Numbered from the stretch's first letter, positions 20,483 through 31,563 are shown. The stretch: 64,000 nucleotides of DNA from an uncultured Alphaproteobacteria bacterium (GCA_937776645.1 CALMRI010000014.1:1-64000), one strand, 5' to 3'. The notes: a model not told the origin generated them from the sequence alone. Numbers and translations: made by a program.

Positions 20483-23400
20483 TTAGCTACAGCCGCTGGT
20501 GCCGCCGCAGGTGTTGCACTTCATGCAGGTGCCATTACGCACCAGGGTGAAGTTGCCACATTCCTCGCAGGCTTCGCCCTCATAGCCTTTGATCTTGGCT
20601 TCGCGGATTTGCACCAACTTGGTGTCGACCTGCTCCATCACCGCTTCGCTGACGTCGACCGGGTTGGCGGCGCCGTTCGACGTCGATGTTTGTAGGCCGC
20701 TGCCGGCAAGACTGCTGCCGCGCGCCGCCTTAACCTCGCCAGAGGTGACAGCGCTTTCGCTCACCGCCGTTGCAACAGTGGAGGCGACTACCCGGGCGAC
20801 GCCGTCGGTGCCGGTTGCCTTGTTAGCGCCACCCTGCAGAACCACCAGGTTATTCCGGACATAGCCACGGCTGGCCATCTCCCTGAGTTTTTCCATGGCG
20901 CCGTACTCCTCGTCGCCATCACCGATGGTGTCGGGCATCAGGTCGTCCTTGTCGGCGTGGCTGAGGTCGTGACGGTCGAGATAGGAGATCGCCACCTCGC
21001 GGAACAGATAGTCGAGGATCGAGGTCGCCATCTTGATCGCATCATTGCCGGTAACCAAGCCGGACGGCTCAAACCGGGTGAAGGTGAAGGAGTCGACATA
21101 TTCCTCCAACGGCACCCCGTATTGCAGGCCGATCGATACCGCTATGGCAAAGCTGTTCATCAAGGAGCGAAAGGCGGCGCCCTCCTTGTGCATGTCGATG
21201 AAAATCTCGCCGAGCGTGCCATCCTCGTATTCGCCGGTCCTTAGATAGACCTTGTGACCGCCGACATTGGCCTTTTGCGTATAACCCTTGCGGCGATGCG
21301 GCAAGCGGTCCCGCTTGGCCTCGCGGCCACGCTCGACGACTTTTTCGACCACCCGCTCGATAATCCGCTCGGCTACGATCGGCGCCTTGACGGCGATCGG
21401 CGCGTCCATGAAGTCGTCCAGATCCTCATCGTCCTCGATCAGGCTGGACGCCAGGGGTTGGCTAAGCTTCGAGCCGTCACGATAAAGCGCGTTGGCCTTG
21501 ATCCCCAGCTGCCAGGACAGCATGTAGGCGTTGGCGCAATCGTTGACTGTCGCACTGTTCGGCATGTTGATGGTCTTGGAAATAGCTCCGGAGATAAACG
21601 GCTGAGCCGCCGCCATCATACGGATATGACTCTCGGCTGACAGGAACCGGGTGCCGATCCGTCCACAGATGTTGGCGCAATCGAAGACCGGAAGATGCTC
21701 GTCCTTTAGATGGGGCGCGCCTTCCATGGTCATCGCTCCGCAAACATAGGTGTTCGCGAGTTCGACCTCTTTCTTCGTGAAGCCAAGCTCGCTCAGCATA
21801 TCAAAGGAGATGTCGTTCAGCTGAGCATCCGTGAAGCCAAGCGTCTCGGTGCAAAAGGCCTCACCAAGGGTCCATTTGTTGAAGGTGAACTTGATGTCGA
21901 AGGCATTAGGCATTGCCGCCTCCAGCATCGCGATCTCTGCTTCTGGGAACCCTTTGGCGGCCAGTGCGGCGTGACCAATGGTCGGCGAGCCGACCAATGT
22001 GCCATGGCCAACCGCATAGCGGGTGATCTCACCGATCTGCTCTTCTTCATAGCCGAGCAGCTGTAGGGCCTCGGGCACCACTTGGTTGATGATCTTGAAA
22101 TAGCCGCCGCCGGCCAGTTTTTTGAACTTGACGATGGCGAAATCAGGTTCGATGCCGGTGGTGTCGCAATCCATCACCAGGCCGATCGTGCCGGTAGGTG
22201 CGATCACCGTGGTCTGGGCGTTGCGATAGCCGTGCTTCTCGCCCAGCGCCAGAGCCTGATCCCAGGCGCGCCGCGCCGCCTGTGACAAAGCGATATCCGG
22301 ACAGTTCCGCTGATTGAGTGGTACCGGCGATATTGTCAGGCCGTCATAGCCCGTGGCCTCGCCATGTGCCGCGCGCTGGTGATTGCGGATCACCCGCAGC
22401 ATGTGCTCGGCATTGTCTTCATAGCAGCGGAAGGCGCCGAGCTCACCGGCCATCTCAGCCGATGTGGCATAGGCGACGCCGGTCATGATGGCGGTGATCG
22501 CGCCGCAGATCTCGCGGCCCTCATCACTGTCATAGCCATGGCCGGCGGCCATCAGAAGGCCGCCGATATTGGCGTAGCCTAGCCCGAGGGTCCGGTAATC
22601 AAACGACAACCGGGCGATTTCCTTCGAGGGGAACTGCGCCATCATAACGGCGATCTCGAGAGTGATCGTCCACAACCGCACGGCGTGCTCGTAGCTCTCG
22701 ATATCAAAGCTGCCGTTCTCTAGCCGGAACTTCATCAGATTGAGCGACGCCAGATTGCAGGCGGTATCGTCAAGGAACATATATTCCGAGCAGGGATTCG
22801 ACGCATCGATCCGCCCCCCTGCTGGGCACGTGTGCCATTCGTTGATCGTGGTGTCGTATTGCAGTCCCGGATCGGCGCAGGCCCAGGCGGCGTAGGAGAT
22901 CTTGTCCCAAAGCTCGCGGGCATCGACGGTCTCGCAGACTTCGCCGTTCGTCCGGCCGATCAGCGCCCAGCTCTCACCATTTTCGACCGCCGCAAGGAAT
23001 TCGTTGCTGACCCGGACCGAATTGTTCGAGTTTTGACCGGAAACCGTGAGATACGCTTCGGAATCCCAGTCGGTGTCGTAGGTCTTGAACTCAATCTCGT
23101 TATAGCCCTGTTGGGCGAATTGGATGACCCGCTGGACGTAGTTCTCCGGAATCATCGACTTGCGAGCGGCGATGATCGCCTTCTTCAAGGTTCGGTTCTG
23201 CTTCGGATCGAAGCGGGCATCGCTGTCGGCGGCGCCATCCCATTCGGTGCAGGCGCGCATCACTTCGTTCATGTGCAGGCTGGCGAGCTTCGAGCCGGCG
23301 ACCAGCGCCGCGACCTTCTGCTCCTCAATCACCTTCCAGTCGATGTACTGGGCAATATCAGGGTGATCAATGTCGACCGTCACCATCTTGGCAGCCCGGC

Positions 23401-24223
23401 GCGTGGTACCGCCTGATTTGATGGCGCCGGCAGCGCGGTCACCGATTTTCAGGAAGCTCATCAGGCCGGAGGATCTGCCACCCCCGGAAAGCGACTCGCC
23501 CGAGCCGCGCAGCTTGGAAAAGTTCGAGCCGGTGCCGGAACCGTATTTGAACAACCGGGCCTCGCGGACCCACAAGTCCATGATGCCGCCCTCGTTCACC
23601 AGATCGTCCTTCACGCCTTGGATGAAGCAGGCATGCGGTTGGGGGTGTTCGTATGCTGACTTGGAGCGGGTCAGTTTGCCGGTCCGGTAGTCCACGTAAT
23701 GGTGGCCTTGCGCCGGTCCGTCGACGCCATAGGCCCAATGCAGGCCAGTATTGAACCACTGGGGCGAGTTCGGCGCCGCCATCTGTTGGCACAACATATA
23801 GGACATCTCGTCGTAATAGGCCTTGGCATCACCTTCGGAATCGAAATAGCCGCCTTTCCAGCCCCAATAGGTCCAGGTGCCGGCCAACCGGTGGAAGACC
23901 TGCTTGGCGCTGGTCTCGCCGACCGTGCGCTGGGCCTTGGGCAACTTCTCCAAAGCGGCTTCATCGGCAGCCTTGCGCCACAGCCAGGAGGGGACGTCCG
24001 CCTCCTCGACCAGGTTGGCCAGCGCCGGGATTCCAGCCTTGCGAAAGTATTTCTGGGCGATGATGTCGGAGGCGACCTGCGACCAATCGGCCGGGACCTC
24101 GACGGCATCATTCTTGAAAACCACGGACCCGTCGGGGTTGCGGATCTCACTAGTGCCCGTCCGGAAAGGAATGTCCGCGTAAGGGCCACCTTCTTCTGTC
24201 GTGAATCGGCGTTCGATTCTCAT
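20483..24223 (-). CDS. nrdJ: Vitamin B12-dependent (class II) ribonucleotide reductase
   Basis: 1246 aa; [66 protein letters not shown]-terminal Cys-rich [29 protein letters not shown]. Confidence 0.96.
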   Translation of the reverse strand: MRIERRFTTEEGGPYADIPFRTGTSEIRNPDGSVVFKNDAVEVPADWSQVASDIIAQKYFRKAGIPALANLVEEADVPSWLWRKAADEAALEKLPKAQRTVGETSAKQVFHRLAGTWTYWGWKGGYFDSEGDAKAYYDEMSYMLCQQMAAPNSPQWFNTGLHWAYGVDGPAQGHHYVDYRTGKLTRSKSAYEHPQPHACFIQGVKDDLVNEGGIMDLWVREARLFKYGSGTGSNFSKLRGSGESLSGGGRSSGLMSFLKIGDRAAGAIKSGGTTRRAAKMVTVDIDHPDIAQYIDWKVIEEQKVAALVAGSKLASLHMNEVMRACTEWDGAADSDARFDPKQNRTLKKAIIAARKSMIPENYVQRVIQFAQQGYNEIEFKTYDTDWDSEAYLTVSGQNSNNSVRVSNEFLAAVENGESWALIGRTNGEVCETVDARELWDKISYAAWACADPGLQYDTTINEWHTCPAGGRIDASNPCSEYMFLDDTACNLASLNLMKFRLENGSFDIESYEHAVRLWTITLEIAVMMAQFPSKEIARLSFDYRTLGLGYANIGGLLMAAGHGYDSDEGREICGAITAIMTGVAYATSAEMAGELGAFRCYEDNAEHMLRVIRNHQRAAHGEATGYDGLTISPVPLNQRNCPDIALSQAARRAWDQALALGEKHGYRNAQTTVIAPTGTIGLVMDCDTTGIEPDFAIVKFKKLAGGGYFKIINQVVPEALQLLGYEEEQIGEITRYAVGHGTLVGSPTIGHAALAAKGFPEAEIAMLEAAMPNAFDIKFTFNKWTLGEAFCTETLGFTDAQLNDISFDMLSELGFTKKEVELANTYVCGAMTMEGAPHLKDEHLPVFDCANICGRIGTRFLSAESHIRMMAAAQPFISGAISKTINMPNSATVNDCANAYMLSWQLGIKANALYRDGSKLSQPLASSLIEDDEDLDDFMDAPIAVKAPIVAERIIERVVEKVVERGREAKRDRLPHRRKGYTQKANVGGHKVYLRTGEYEDGTLGEIFIDMHKEGAAFRSLMNSFAIAVSIGLQYGVPLEEYVDSFTFTRFEPSGLVTGNDAIKMATSILDYLFREVAISYLDRHDLSHADKDDLMPDTIGDGDEEYGAMEKLREMASRGYVRNNLVVLQGGANKATGTDGVARVVASTVATAVSESAVTSGEVKAARGSSLAGSGLQTSTSNGAANPVDVSEAVMEQVDTKLVQIREAKIKGYEGEACEECGNFTLVRNGTCMKCNTCGGTSGCS

Positions 24224-24398
24224 CTGGACTCCCCTTGCCCACCGTCAATGACTATGTGCTTCTGATGCTGGACTGCATGTTGTGGTCCAGAAGAGAGAGG
24301 GTACCGAATATGGTGGTTTCGAGGCAAGTGAAATATTCGTTAAGTGCTAAAATTATATTCGAAGGAATAATATATGGAACATAAAAAGAACAGGAACA

Positions 24399-24422
24399 AA
24401 TTGATAAAAATAAATATCAATT
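24399..24422. promoter_or_regulatory. AT-rich inverted repeat AATTGATA-N8-TATCAATT upstream of nrdJ
   Basis: Perfect 8-bp arms (24399-24406 and 24415-24422) around AAAATAAA, in an AT-rich block of an otherwise GC-rich sequence; about 180 nt 5' of the nrdJ start. Confidence 0.4.
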
Positions 24423-24662
24423 GACCAAGTTGTCCGCGCCACCCGTATAAGGTGAGCGGGTCTTCTCTATTCAAAATGCCGCTCATGCTCTTCGAGAGCC
24501 GCCGGGCCCCACCATGTTTCTTGTGAATCTATCTGGCGGGGATTCAAGAGGTCCGTTCCAAGAGACCAAGCTGCAATGATGCCGGTCTCTCCGCGCCCAT
24601 GCAATATATTTTGTGTGTAACAATCTTACTTTCGCTACATATAGCAGCTGACCTGTTGCGGA

Positions 24663-25622
24663 TCAGTCACTTTGTTTCGCGTTCGACCTGGATTCAGGGT
24701 CCGTGGTTATCAAAAATATGCCCAGGATGACGATCAGCGCCCCGGCCATTTGTAGCAAGCCTATGGTTTGGCCGAGGATCAGGAACGCTGCGGCGACACT
24801 GACCAGGGGTTCGGCGTTGATCAGGATGGCGGTTCGTAGCGCCCCAAGCCGAGCGATCGAGCCATAGAGGCAAACCAGGCCGATCGCATAACAGAGCGCG
24901 TTGCCGAGGACCCCGATCGTGCCGGCGGTGGTGTCGGGAAACGTCAGCGTCGCCTTGGTGAGGCCAACGATCAGATAGAGTATGCAGGGTACCCCGGTTG
25001 CAAAGGCGGAGATTGTCAGAGATGGCAATTCCCGTGTCAGGGGGCGGGACAGGACGAAGGATGTCGCCACCGTGCTGCCGGCGATAAAAGCCAAGGAAAC
25101 GCCGCGCCAATTCAACTCCAGGTCGCCGCCAAGCACCAGGCAAAGCCCGGCGAAAGCGACGATGATCGCCAAAGATTTTCGCCATCCGAGCCGGTCCGTT
25201 CCCAGAAAATGCGACATCAACCCGACCATCAGGGGAAAGGTGAAGAAGGTCAGGCTGGCCACCGCGACGGATACATGGCGGACTGCGGTCATATAGCAGA
25301 ATGACGATACTGCCGTGCAGATCGCCAACATCAGCAAGCGCGGCAGATGTCGGCGCTTGATCCGTGGCAGGTGACGATCGACCAACACCATCAAAAGCAC
25401 GGCGGCGAAAGTGATGGTGAAGCGAAACACCTGCAGGGATAGAGCGTCGATTCCACCATCGAACGCCACCTTGGCGAAGGTCGGTGCGGCGCCGAAGAAC
25501 AGCGCCGTCACGCCGAGCAGGACGAAACCAGTCAACTCCCCTGCGGGCTTTAGCGCGGGGCTCTTGAGGGGGTGCTCATCGGATGTGTTCGGTGACTGGA
25601 CGTCACCGTGATCGGATGACAT
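24663..25622 (-). CDS. DMT superfamily (EamA) transporter
   Basis: ten-TM pattern; TALFFGAAPTFAKVAFDGGIDALSLQVFRFTITF..., two EamA-like repeats, GALIVILGIFLITTDPES. Confidence 0.88.
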   Translation of the reverse strand: MSSDHGDVQSPNTSDEHPLKSPALKPAGELTGFVLLGVTALFFGAAPTFAKVAFDGGIDALSLQVFRFTITFAAVLLMVLVDRHLPRIKRRHLPRLLMLAICTAVSSFCYMTAVRHVSVAVASLTFFTFPLMVGLMSHFLGTDRLGWRKSLAIIVAFAGLCLVLGGDLELNWRGVSLAFIAGSTVATSFVLSRPLTRELPSLTISAFATGVPCILYLIVGLTKATLTFPDTTAGTIGVLGNALCYAIGLVCLYGSIARLGALRTAILINAEPLVSVAAAFLILGQTIGLLQMAGALIVILGIFLITTDPESRSNAKQSD

Positions 25623-25656
25623 AGTCAGGCCTCTTTGGAACGGGCGCAGGATCGGG

Positions 25657-26019
25657 TTGATGAGCGTCGGAACGCTTCTTTACACGTGGATGAATGGCCG
25701 GCAAGTCGGCACTGACTCCTTTGGTAATCGGTACTACGAGCACAAGTCACGGACTCGGCGTGACGGTCGGCATCCACGTTGGGTGCTGTATAACGGTATG
25801 GTCGAGGCGTCGAAGGTGCCGGCGGAATGGCATGGTTGGCTCCATTACAGCGTCAACGACGTGCCGGGCGTTGATGATCCGCAGCGTTTTGAATGGCAAA
25901 AGGATCATCTGCCAAATCTTACCGGGACACGCTATGCCTACCGACCCCCGGGCCATATCCTGCGTGGCGGCAAGCGTGACCACGCCACTGGTGATTACGA
26001 GCCCTGGACGCCTGCTTGA
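25657..26019 (+). CDS. NDUFA12 (B17.2)-like complex I accessory subunit
   Basis: LYTWMNGRQVGTDSFGNRYYEHKSR...RRDGRHPRWVLYNGMVEASKVPAEWHGWLHY; C-terminal Y.PWTP. Start ambiguous between adjacent ATGs. Confidence 0.93.
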   Translation: MMSVGTLLYTWMNGRQVGTDSFGNRYYEHKSRTRRDGRHPRWVLYNGMVEASKVPAEWHGWLHYSVNDVPGVDDPQRFEWQKDHLPNLTGTRYAYRPPGHILRGGKRDHATGDYEPWTPA

Positions 26020-26130
26020 TCGACGCCCGCTTGAGCGATCTTGGCTTTCCATCCCGGGCGTGACTTTCTCCCACGATCGATTGGGATGGTCAAATCGGCG
26101 GACCGGTCTCAGGACAAACGGACGGCAATC

Positions 26131-26595
26131 ATGCAACGCAATATGATCGAAACGCTGATGGGGGCCGTGGTCCTTGTGGTCGCGGCGATGTTCCTTGTGC
26201 TTGCCTATAGCGCAGCCAATCTGCGGGCCAGCACCGGATACGAGATCAAGGCCCCGTTTAACAAGATCGGTGGGGTGAAGATTGGCAGCGATGTTCGGGT
26301 CAGCGGTATAAACGTCGGATCCGTCACCGACCTCACGCTTGATCCGCAGACGTTCCGGGCGATCGTCACCTTGACCTTGGACGATGCCTACCAATTCACT
26401 GAGGATACCACCGCCTCGATCGCCAGCGAGGGACTGCTGGGCGGCAATTACATCGAGTTGGTTCCCGGTGGTTCTCCGGAAATGATCCGGCCAGGGGAAA
26501 GCATCGAATACACCCAGGACTCGGTGGACATCGTGCAATTGCTCGGCCGCTTCATCTTTTCCGTCGAAAAAGCCGGTGACGGCGGGACCAAGTAG
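26131..26595 (+). CDS. mlaD: Outer-membrane lipid asymmetry maintenance protein MlaD-like (MCE domain)
   Basis: MQRNMIETLMGAVVLVVAAMFLVLAYSAANL... YEIKAPFNKIGGVKIGSDVRVSGINVGSVTDLTLDPQTF, SIASEGLLGGNYIELVPGGS. Confidence 0.92.
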   Translation: MQRNMIETLMGAVVLVVAAMFLVLAYSAANLRASTGYEIKAPFNKIGGVKIGSDVRVSGINVGSVTDLTLDPQTFRAIVTLTLDDAYQFTEDTTASIASEGLLGGNYIELVPGGSPEMIRPGESIEYTQDSVDIVQLLGRFIFSVEKAGDGGTK

Positions 26596-26598
26596 ACG

Positions 26599-27117
26599 TT
26601 GATGAGGCGGCTCGATCGTCAACGCGGTTTGTCCGGCGGGCCCGCTTCCGCGATGGTTGCTTTTCCCATTGCCGAGTCTGTCCTGGTTGCGGCGGTTCGC
26701 GTTTTTCTGGCTGCTATTTTTCTGTTCCTGTTGCCCCAGCAGGCCGGCGCGCAAAGCGTTCTGCGACGGTCGGACCCGTGGTTGATCATGCCGATCGCCA
26801 TTCTTCAGGGGCTCGACAAAATTACTGCGCGGGTCTCGGTCCTGGCGGTCGGGGTTGAGGATACCGGTCGTTACGGAACCCTGAGGATCACCGTTCGGGC
26901 TTGCCGAAAGCGGCCGCCGACGGAGCCGCCGGAGAGTGCGGCGTTCCTTGAAATTTCCGACCAGAAACCAGGTGAGCCGCCGGTGGCGTTGTTCTCGGGA
27001 TGGATGTTCGCGTCGAGCCCGGCGCTGAACGCGCTTGAGCACCCGGTCTATGACGTTTGGCTGCTTGACTGCAAAAGCGACGAGACCAAGGCGCCGCCCT
27101 CGTCGGGTAAGGAATAG
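26599..27117 (+). CDS. DUF2155 domain-containing protein
   Basis: AILQGLDKITARVSVLAVGVEDTGRYGTLRITVRACRKRPPTEPPESAAFLEI...GWMFASSPALNALEHPVYDVWLLDCK, with conserved gene order next to aat/NDUFA12. Confidence 0.88.
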   Translation: MMRRLDRQRGLSGGPASAMVAFPIAESVLVAAVRVFLAAIFLFLLPQQAGAQSVLRRSDPWLIMPIAILQGLDKITARVSVLAVGVEDTGRYGTLRITVRACRKRPPTEPPESAAFLEISDQKPGEPPVALFSGWMFASSPALNALEHPVYDVWLLDCKSDETKAPPSSGKE

Positions 27118-27704
27118 AAGGTCGCTGGCCGGCGTAATGCGTCTTCAAGCAACGTGTGGTAGGCGGCCCGCGATATTTCCTCGGCCCCAAACTGCCGCAG
27201 GTGATCGGTGATGAATTGGCAATCGAGCAAGCTGAACCCGCCGGCCCGCAACCGCGCCACCAGATGAACCATCGCGATTTTGCTGGCGTTGGTCACTCGG
27301 CTGAACATGCTTTCGCCGAAAAATGCGCCGCCAAGTGCGACCCCGTATAGACCACCAACCAGCGCATCTCCCGACCAAACCTCGACACTGTGACACCGTC
27401 CTTGCGCCGCCAACTCCAGATAAAGTCGGCGAATTTGCGGGTTGATCCAGGTATCCGGTCGGTCCCCGGTAACTTCCGCACAGCTGTCCAGGACGGCCTC
27501 GAAAGCGGTGTTGCAACGCACATCGAAGGCGCTCCGGCGCACTGCCTTGCGCAGGCTTCTGGAAATGTGAATGTGATCAAGAGAGATAACACCGCGTTTA
27601 TCCGGATCAACGAAGAACATCCGCAGATCGTTTCGGCTCTCGGCCATCGGAAAAACGCCGATCGCATAGGCCTGCAATAGCTGCTCCGGTTTTAGTTCGG
27701 TCAC
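27048..27704 (-). CDS. aat: Leucyl/phenylalanyl-tRNA--protein transferase
   Basis: LLQAYAIGVFPMAESRNDLRMFFVDPDKRGVISLDHIHISRSLRKAVRR, HSVEVWSGDALVGGLYGVALGGAFFGESMFSR, LLDCQFITDHLRQFGAEEISRAAY. Confidence 0.96.
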   Translation of the reverse strand: MTELKPEQLLQAYAIGVFPMAESRNDLRMFFVDPDKRGVISLDHIHISRSLRKAVRRSAFDVRCNTAFEAVLDSCAEVTGDRPDTWINPQIRRLYLELAAQGRCHSVEVWSGDALVGGLYGVALGGAFFGESMFSRVTNASKIAMVHLVARLRAGGFSLLDCQFITDHLRQFGAEEISRAAYHTLLEDALRRPATFYSLPDEGGALVSSLLQSSSQTS

Positions 27705-27762
27705 TCTGGATAGTCTCTCCGGCGGTCGATCGTCTGTGTTGGGATGTCAAGCGGGGGCTTGG

Positions 27763-29103
27763 TCAGCGCGTGAGAAACACGTTTTCTAGCCAGTGGATAT
27801 CGTAGTCACCGTTGATGAAGTCCGGCACTTTCGTCAGTTGCTGGTGCAGCGGGACCGTGGTGTCAATACCGCCGATGACGAATTCGTCGAGCGCCCGTCG
27901 CAGTCGCAGCAGGCATTCATTTCGGTTTGTCCCGTGCACCACCAGCTTGGCGACCAGGCTGTCATAATATGGCGGCACCTCATATCCGGCATAGAGCGCC
28001 GAGTCGACGCGGACGCCGAGCCCCCCCGGCGCGTGGTAATCCGTGATGCGTCCGGGTGAGGGGCGGAACGAGACCGGATCCTCGGCGTTGACCCGGCACT
28101 CGATCGAATGGCCGTTGAAGACTATGTCGGCTTGCAAGAAGCCGATCGGCGCCCCCGAGGCGACCTGGATCTGCTCGCGCACCAAATCGATGCCGGTGAC
28201 CATTTCTGTAATCGGGTGCTCGACCTGCAATCGGGTGTTCATCTCAATGAAGAAAAACGCGCCGTCCTCATAGAGGAATTCGATGGTTCCCAGGCTCTCA
28301 TAGCCGAGCCTGCGCATGGCGCTCGCGGCGATCTCAGCGATTTCCTCGCGTGCCGCGGCATTCAGCGCCGGGGAGGGGGTTTCTTCCAGTATTTTCTGAT
28401 GCCGGCGTTGCAATGAGCAATCGCGTTCGCCGAGATGTACGACATTGCCGTGGCTATCACCCAGGATCTGCACTTCGATATGACGCGGGCGGCCGAGATA
28501 GCGCTCAATATAGACCTCACCCGACCCAAACGCCGCCTCGGCCTCCGATTGCGCCATCGAGATCGCTTGTCCCAGCTCGTCTATCGAAAGCGCGATCTTC
28601 ATGCCGCGCCCGCCACCGCCGGCGGATGCCTTGATTAGCACCGGAAAACCAATCTCCTGAGCTATTCCCATCGCGTCCTCGGCCGAGGAAACAGCGCCGG
28701 CCGACCCGGGGACGCAGGGGATGCCAAGTTCAATCGCCGCGCGTTTGGCCGCGATTTTGTCGCCCATTGTACGGATATGCTCGGGTCTGGGGCCGATAAA
28801 GGTGAAGCCGTGTGCCGCGACGATTTCGGCGAAGTCTGCATTCTCGGACAAAAAGCCGACACCCGGATGGATTGCGTCGGCGCCGGTGATCATCGCGGCG
28901 GAAAGGATCGCGGGGACATTCAGATAACTGTCGCGCGACGCCGGAGGGCCGATGCACACGCTTTCATCCGCGAGCCTGACATGCATGGCGCCGGCATCTG
29001 CCGTCGAGTGAACCGCGACCGTCTTGATCCCCATCTCGCGGCAGGCGCGATGAATCCTGAGCGCGATATCGCCGCGATTTGCGATCAGGATCTTTTCGAA
29101 CAT
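27763..29103 (-). CDS. accC: Acetyl-CoA carboxylase biotin carboxylase subunit
   Basis: MFEKILIANRGDIALRIHRACREMGIKTVAVHSTADA, FIEMNTRLQVEHPITEMVTGIDLVREQI, ECRVNAEDP. Confidence 0.97.
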   Translation of the reverse strand: MFEKILIANRGDIALRIHRACREMGIKTVAVHSTADAGAMHVRLADESVCIGPPASRDSYLNVPAILSAAMITGADAIHPGVGFLSENADFAEIVAAHGFTFIGPRPEHIRTMGDKIAAKRAAIELGIPCVPGSAGAVSSAEDAMGIAQEIGFPVLIKASAGGGGRGMKIALSIDELGQAISMAQSEAEAAFGSGEVYIERYLGRPRHIEVQILGDSHGNVVHLGERDCSLQRRHQKILEETPSPALNAAAREEIAEIAASAMRRLGYESLGTIEFLYEDGAFFFIEMNTRLQVEHPITEMVTGIDLVREQIQVASGAPIGFLQADIVFNGHSIECRVNAEDPVSFRPSPGRITDYHAPGGLGVRVDSALYAGYEVPPYYDSLVAKLVVHGTNRNECLLRLRRALDEFVIGGIDTTVPLHQQLTKVPDFINGDYDIHWLENVFLTR

Positions 29104-29164
29104 ACCTAGCTGACCATTCGAGTGGCAAGGACCCAGAAACCGCCCGACGCTGCTGAGACGGCGC

Positions 29165-29599
29165 TCATTCGATTACCATAAGGACCTGGCCGAACTCGGT
29201 GGGTTGGCCACTGGTGACCGTGATTTCCTTGATCATTCCCGACCGGTGCGCCGGGATCGCGTTCATCACCTTCATCGCCTCGATGATCATCACGGTGTCG
29301 CCTTCGACAACACTGGACCCAACCGATACGAAAGGCGGGGATTGTGGGTCCGGCGCCAGATAGGCCGTCCCGACCATTGGTGATTTCAATGCGCCGGCAT
29401 GGTCGACGGCGGGCCCCGCCTCGGCGATGGCCTGGGTGGCTGGCGGTGCTGGCGGTGCAGCAAGGGTGGTTACCGCCGCCGCAGGGCGGGCGACACGGAT
29501 TCTCCAGGTGTCGGTCGCGTATTCGATCTCGCCAAGGCCGGTTTCCTCGAGCAATTTGGCGAGTTTATGGACCAACTGACTGTCAACGTCTTGAGCCAC
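29165..29599 (-). CDS. accB: Acetyl-CoA carboxylase biotin carboxyl carrier protein
   Basis: Ala/Pro linker followed by biotinyl motif MIIEAMKVMNAI; immediately upstream of accC. Confidence 0.97.
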   Translation of the reverse strand: MAQDVDSQLVHKLAKLLEETGLGEIEYATDTWRIRVARPAAAVTTLAAPPAPPATQAIAEAGPAVDHAGALKSPMVGTAYLAPDPQSPPFVSVGSSVVEGDTVMIIEAMKVMNAIPAHRSGMIKEITVTSGQPTEFGQVLMVIE

Positions 29600-29623
29600 C
29601 TTGAGCCTCCTTAAGCGGGTTGG

Positions 29624-30073
29624 TCAGGCAGCGTCGATGACCCGGGCCATCGCGTCCACGGCCAGCACATAGCCGTGTGATCCGAATCCGCAGATGATAC
29701 CACGGGCCGTTGCCGACACGTAGGACCGATGCCGAAAATCCTCACGGGTGTGCGGGTTCGACAAGTGCAACTCAATCACCGGAAGTTCGGTCAACCGTAA
29801 GGCATCCAGAATTGCCACCGAAGTATGCGTATAACCGGCTGGATTGATGATGATGCCGGCCGCCGCGCCGCGCGCGCTTTGGATCATCGTAACTAATTCA
29901 CCCTCGAAATTCGATTGCCGAAAATCGATCGCCACACCAAGGATGGCGGCCCGTTCATTACACATGGCTTCGACATCGGCCAGTGACTCGTGCCCATATA
30001 TGTGAGGCTCGCGGGTCCCGAGCATGTTCAGGTTCGGGCCGTTGACGATCATAATTTCAGGTTGGTCGGTCAC
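29624..30073 (-). CDS. aroQ: Type II 3-dehydroquinate dehydratase
   Basis: [70 protein letters not shown]. Confidence 0.97.
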   Translation of the reverse strand: MTDQPEIMIVNGPNLNMLGTREPHIYGHESLADVEAMCNERAAILGVAIDFRQSNFEGELVTMIQSARGAAAGIIINPAGYTHTSVAILDALRLTELPVIELHLSNPHTREDFRHRSYVSATARGIICGFGSHGYVLAVDAMARVIDAA

Positions 30074-30437
30074 GGGCGGTCCCTCGCTTGGCTATGCATC
30101 TGTCGATTATATCACGCCCTCGGGGCGGCGCAACGAGAGGTGAAACGGAACAAAATTCCAAAGCATTGCGCGGTTTTTCAAGACGATTTTCGTCGATTTC
30201 GTGTGGCGATTATCCCGAATCGCACCACCGATATTGGCCAGGACAGCAATATTGGTCCAAGGCGGACGCCAAGGTCATTAAGGCGGAGGGGACTTAGTCT
30301 TAAATCCTACCGCTGAGCGACCTTAAAGTCCGAGTCAAACTAGAATTGTGTATTGTGTGGAGATTCGCTAATGTTAAGTTAGACACGCCTGCGTGCAGCG
30401 GTCGTCGTTGTGCGGACGCGTGGATGGGAGGACGATA

Positions 30438-31514
30438 ATGAAGTCAGTAACAGCTTTCAAAACATTGGCCATTGGCACAGTCGTTGGCGCAGTGGCGTTT
30501 GCCGCTGCCGGCGATGCGATTGCGGCGAAAAAAGTTAAATGGAAGATGCAGAGCGCTTGGGGCACCCAGGTGCCTAACGCCGGTGAGTCCGGGGTGCGTT
30601 TTGTTAACAGTGTCAACACGATGTCCGCTGGTAAGTTCACCATCAAATTTTTCGATCCAGGCGCGTTGGTTCCGGCTCTCGAGACGTTTGACGCGGCTTC
30701 TAAGGGCTCGATCGAGTCGGCTTGGACCACGCCTGGCTACCATGCCGGTCGGTATCCGGGTCTGTCGTTCATGACGACGGTGCCTTTCGGCCCAGCGATT
30801 TCCGAGTTTATGGCCTGGAAGTGGTTTGGCGGCGGAAACGCGATCCGGGATCGGGTCTATGCCAAGCATGACCTTTATGCGGTCGACGCCTTCTCGCATG
30901 GTGCCGAGACCTCGGGTTGGTTCAAAGAGCCAATTACCGATCTTAAGCAGCTCAAAGGCATGAAGATGCGTTTCTTCGGCCTGGGCGCCAAGGTCATGTC
31001 GAAGATCGGCGTGTCCACTCAGCTGCTCGCCGGTGCCGACATTTATCCGGCCCTGGAGCGTGGTGTGATCGACGCGACTGAGTATTCGATGCCCACTAAC
31101 GACATCAAATACGGCTTCTATCAGATTGCCAAGAACAACTACTTCCCAGGTTGGCATCAGCAGTCTTCGGTGTCGGAATTCCTGATGAACAAGACTAAGT
31201 TCGAGGGGCTTGACGCGGCTTATCAAGAGATGATCCGCAGCGCGACCTACACGCAGGTCATTTATACCCACGCTAAGGCTGACTCAGAGCAGTTTGGGGC
31301 GATGCAGACCATGCAGGATAAGCATGGCGTGAAGATCCATCGCTGGAAAGACTCTCAGCTGGCCGTGTTTGAGAAGGCTTGGCTTGAGGTCGTTGCCGAG
31401 AATTCGGCCACCGACCCTCTGTTCAAGGAATTCGCGGACAGCTACTACGCTTTCCGTGCCGGGTTCAAGATCTGGGGTGATGCCCAGTCTATGAAGCTGA
31501 CCTACCTGGACTGA
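30438..31514 (+). CDS. TRAP transporter substrate-binding protein (DctP/TakP-like)
   Basis: Signal peptide MKSVTAFKTLAIGTVVGAVAFAAAGDAIA; WKMQSAWGTQVPNAGE, LKGMKMRFFGLGAKVMSKIGVSTQLLAGADIYPALERGVIDATEYSMPTND. Confidence 0.93.
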   Translation: MKSVTAFKTLAIGTVVGAVAFAAAGDAIAAKKVKWKMQSAWGTQVPNAGESGVRFVNSVNTMSAGKFTIKFFDPGALVPALETFDAASKGSIESAWTTPGYHAGRYPGLSFMTTVPFGPAISEFMAWKWFGGGNAIRDRVYAKHDLYAVDAFSHGAETSGWFKEPITDLKQLKGMKMRFFGLGAKVMSKIGVSTQLLAGADIYPALERGVIDATEYSMPTNDIKYGFYQIAKNNYFPGWHQQSSVSEFLMNKTKFEGLDAAYQEMIRSATYTQVIYTHAKADSEQFGAMQTMQDKHGVKIHRWKDSQLAVFEKAWLEVVAENSATDPLFKEFADSYYAFRAGFKIWGDAQSMKLTYLD

Positions 31515-31563
31515 TTGTCTAGCGTAAATTGATTTTTTGCTTTCGGGCGGGAGATTACGGTTG

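Noticed and set aside
24602-24620. CAATATATTTTGTGTGT as an NrdR box for nrdJ
   Set aside because: Imperfect match, about 380 nt from nrdJ, and a better palindrome (CAATATATTG at 46879-46888) occurs upstream of genes unrelated to RNR, so the signal is not specific.
24224-24662. Cobalamin riboswitch upstream of nrdJ
   Set aside because: Looked for B12-box-like sequence on the minus strand; none recognised by eye. A covariance-model scan (Rfam cobalamin) would settle it.
25747-27042. 431-aa minus ORF across NDUFA12/mlaD/DUF2155
   Set aside because: Spans three recognisable + strand genes and has antisense-like composition.
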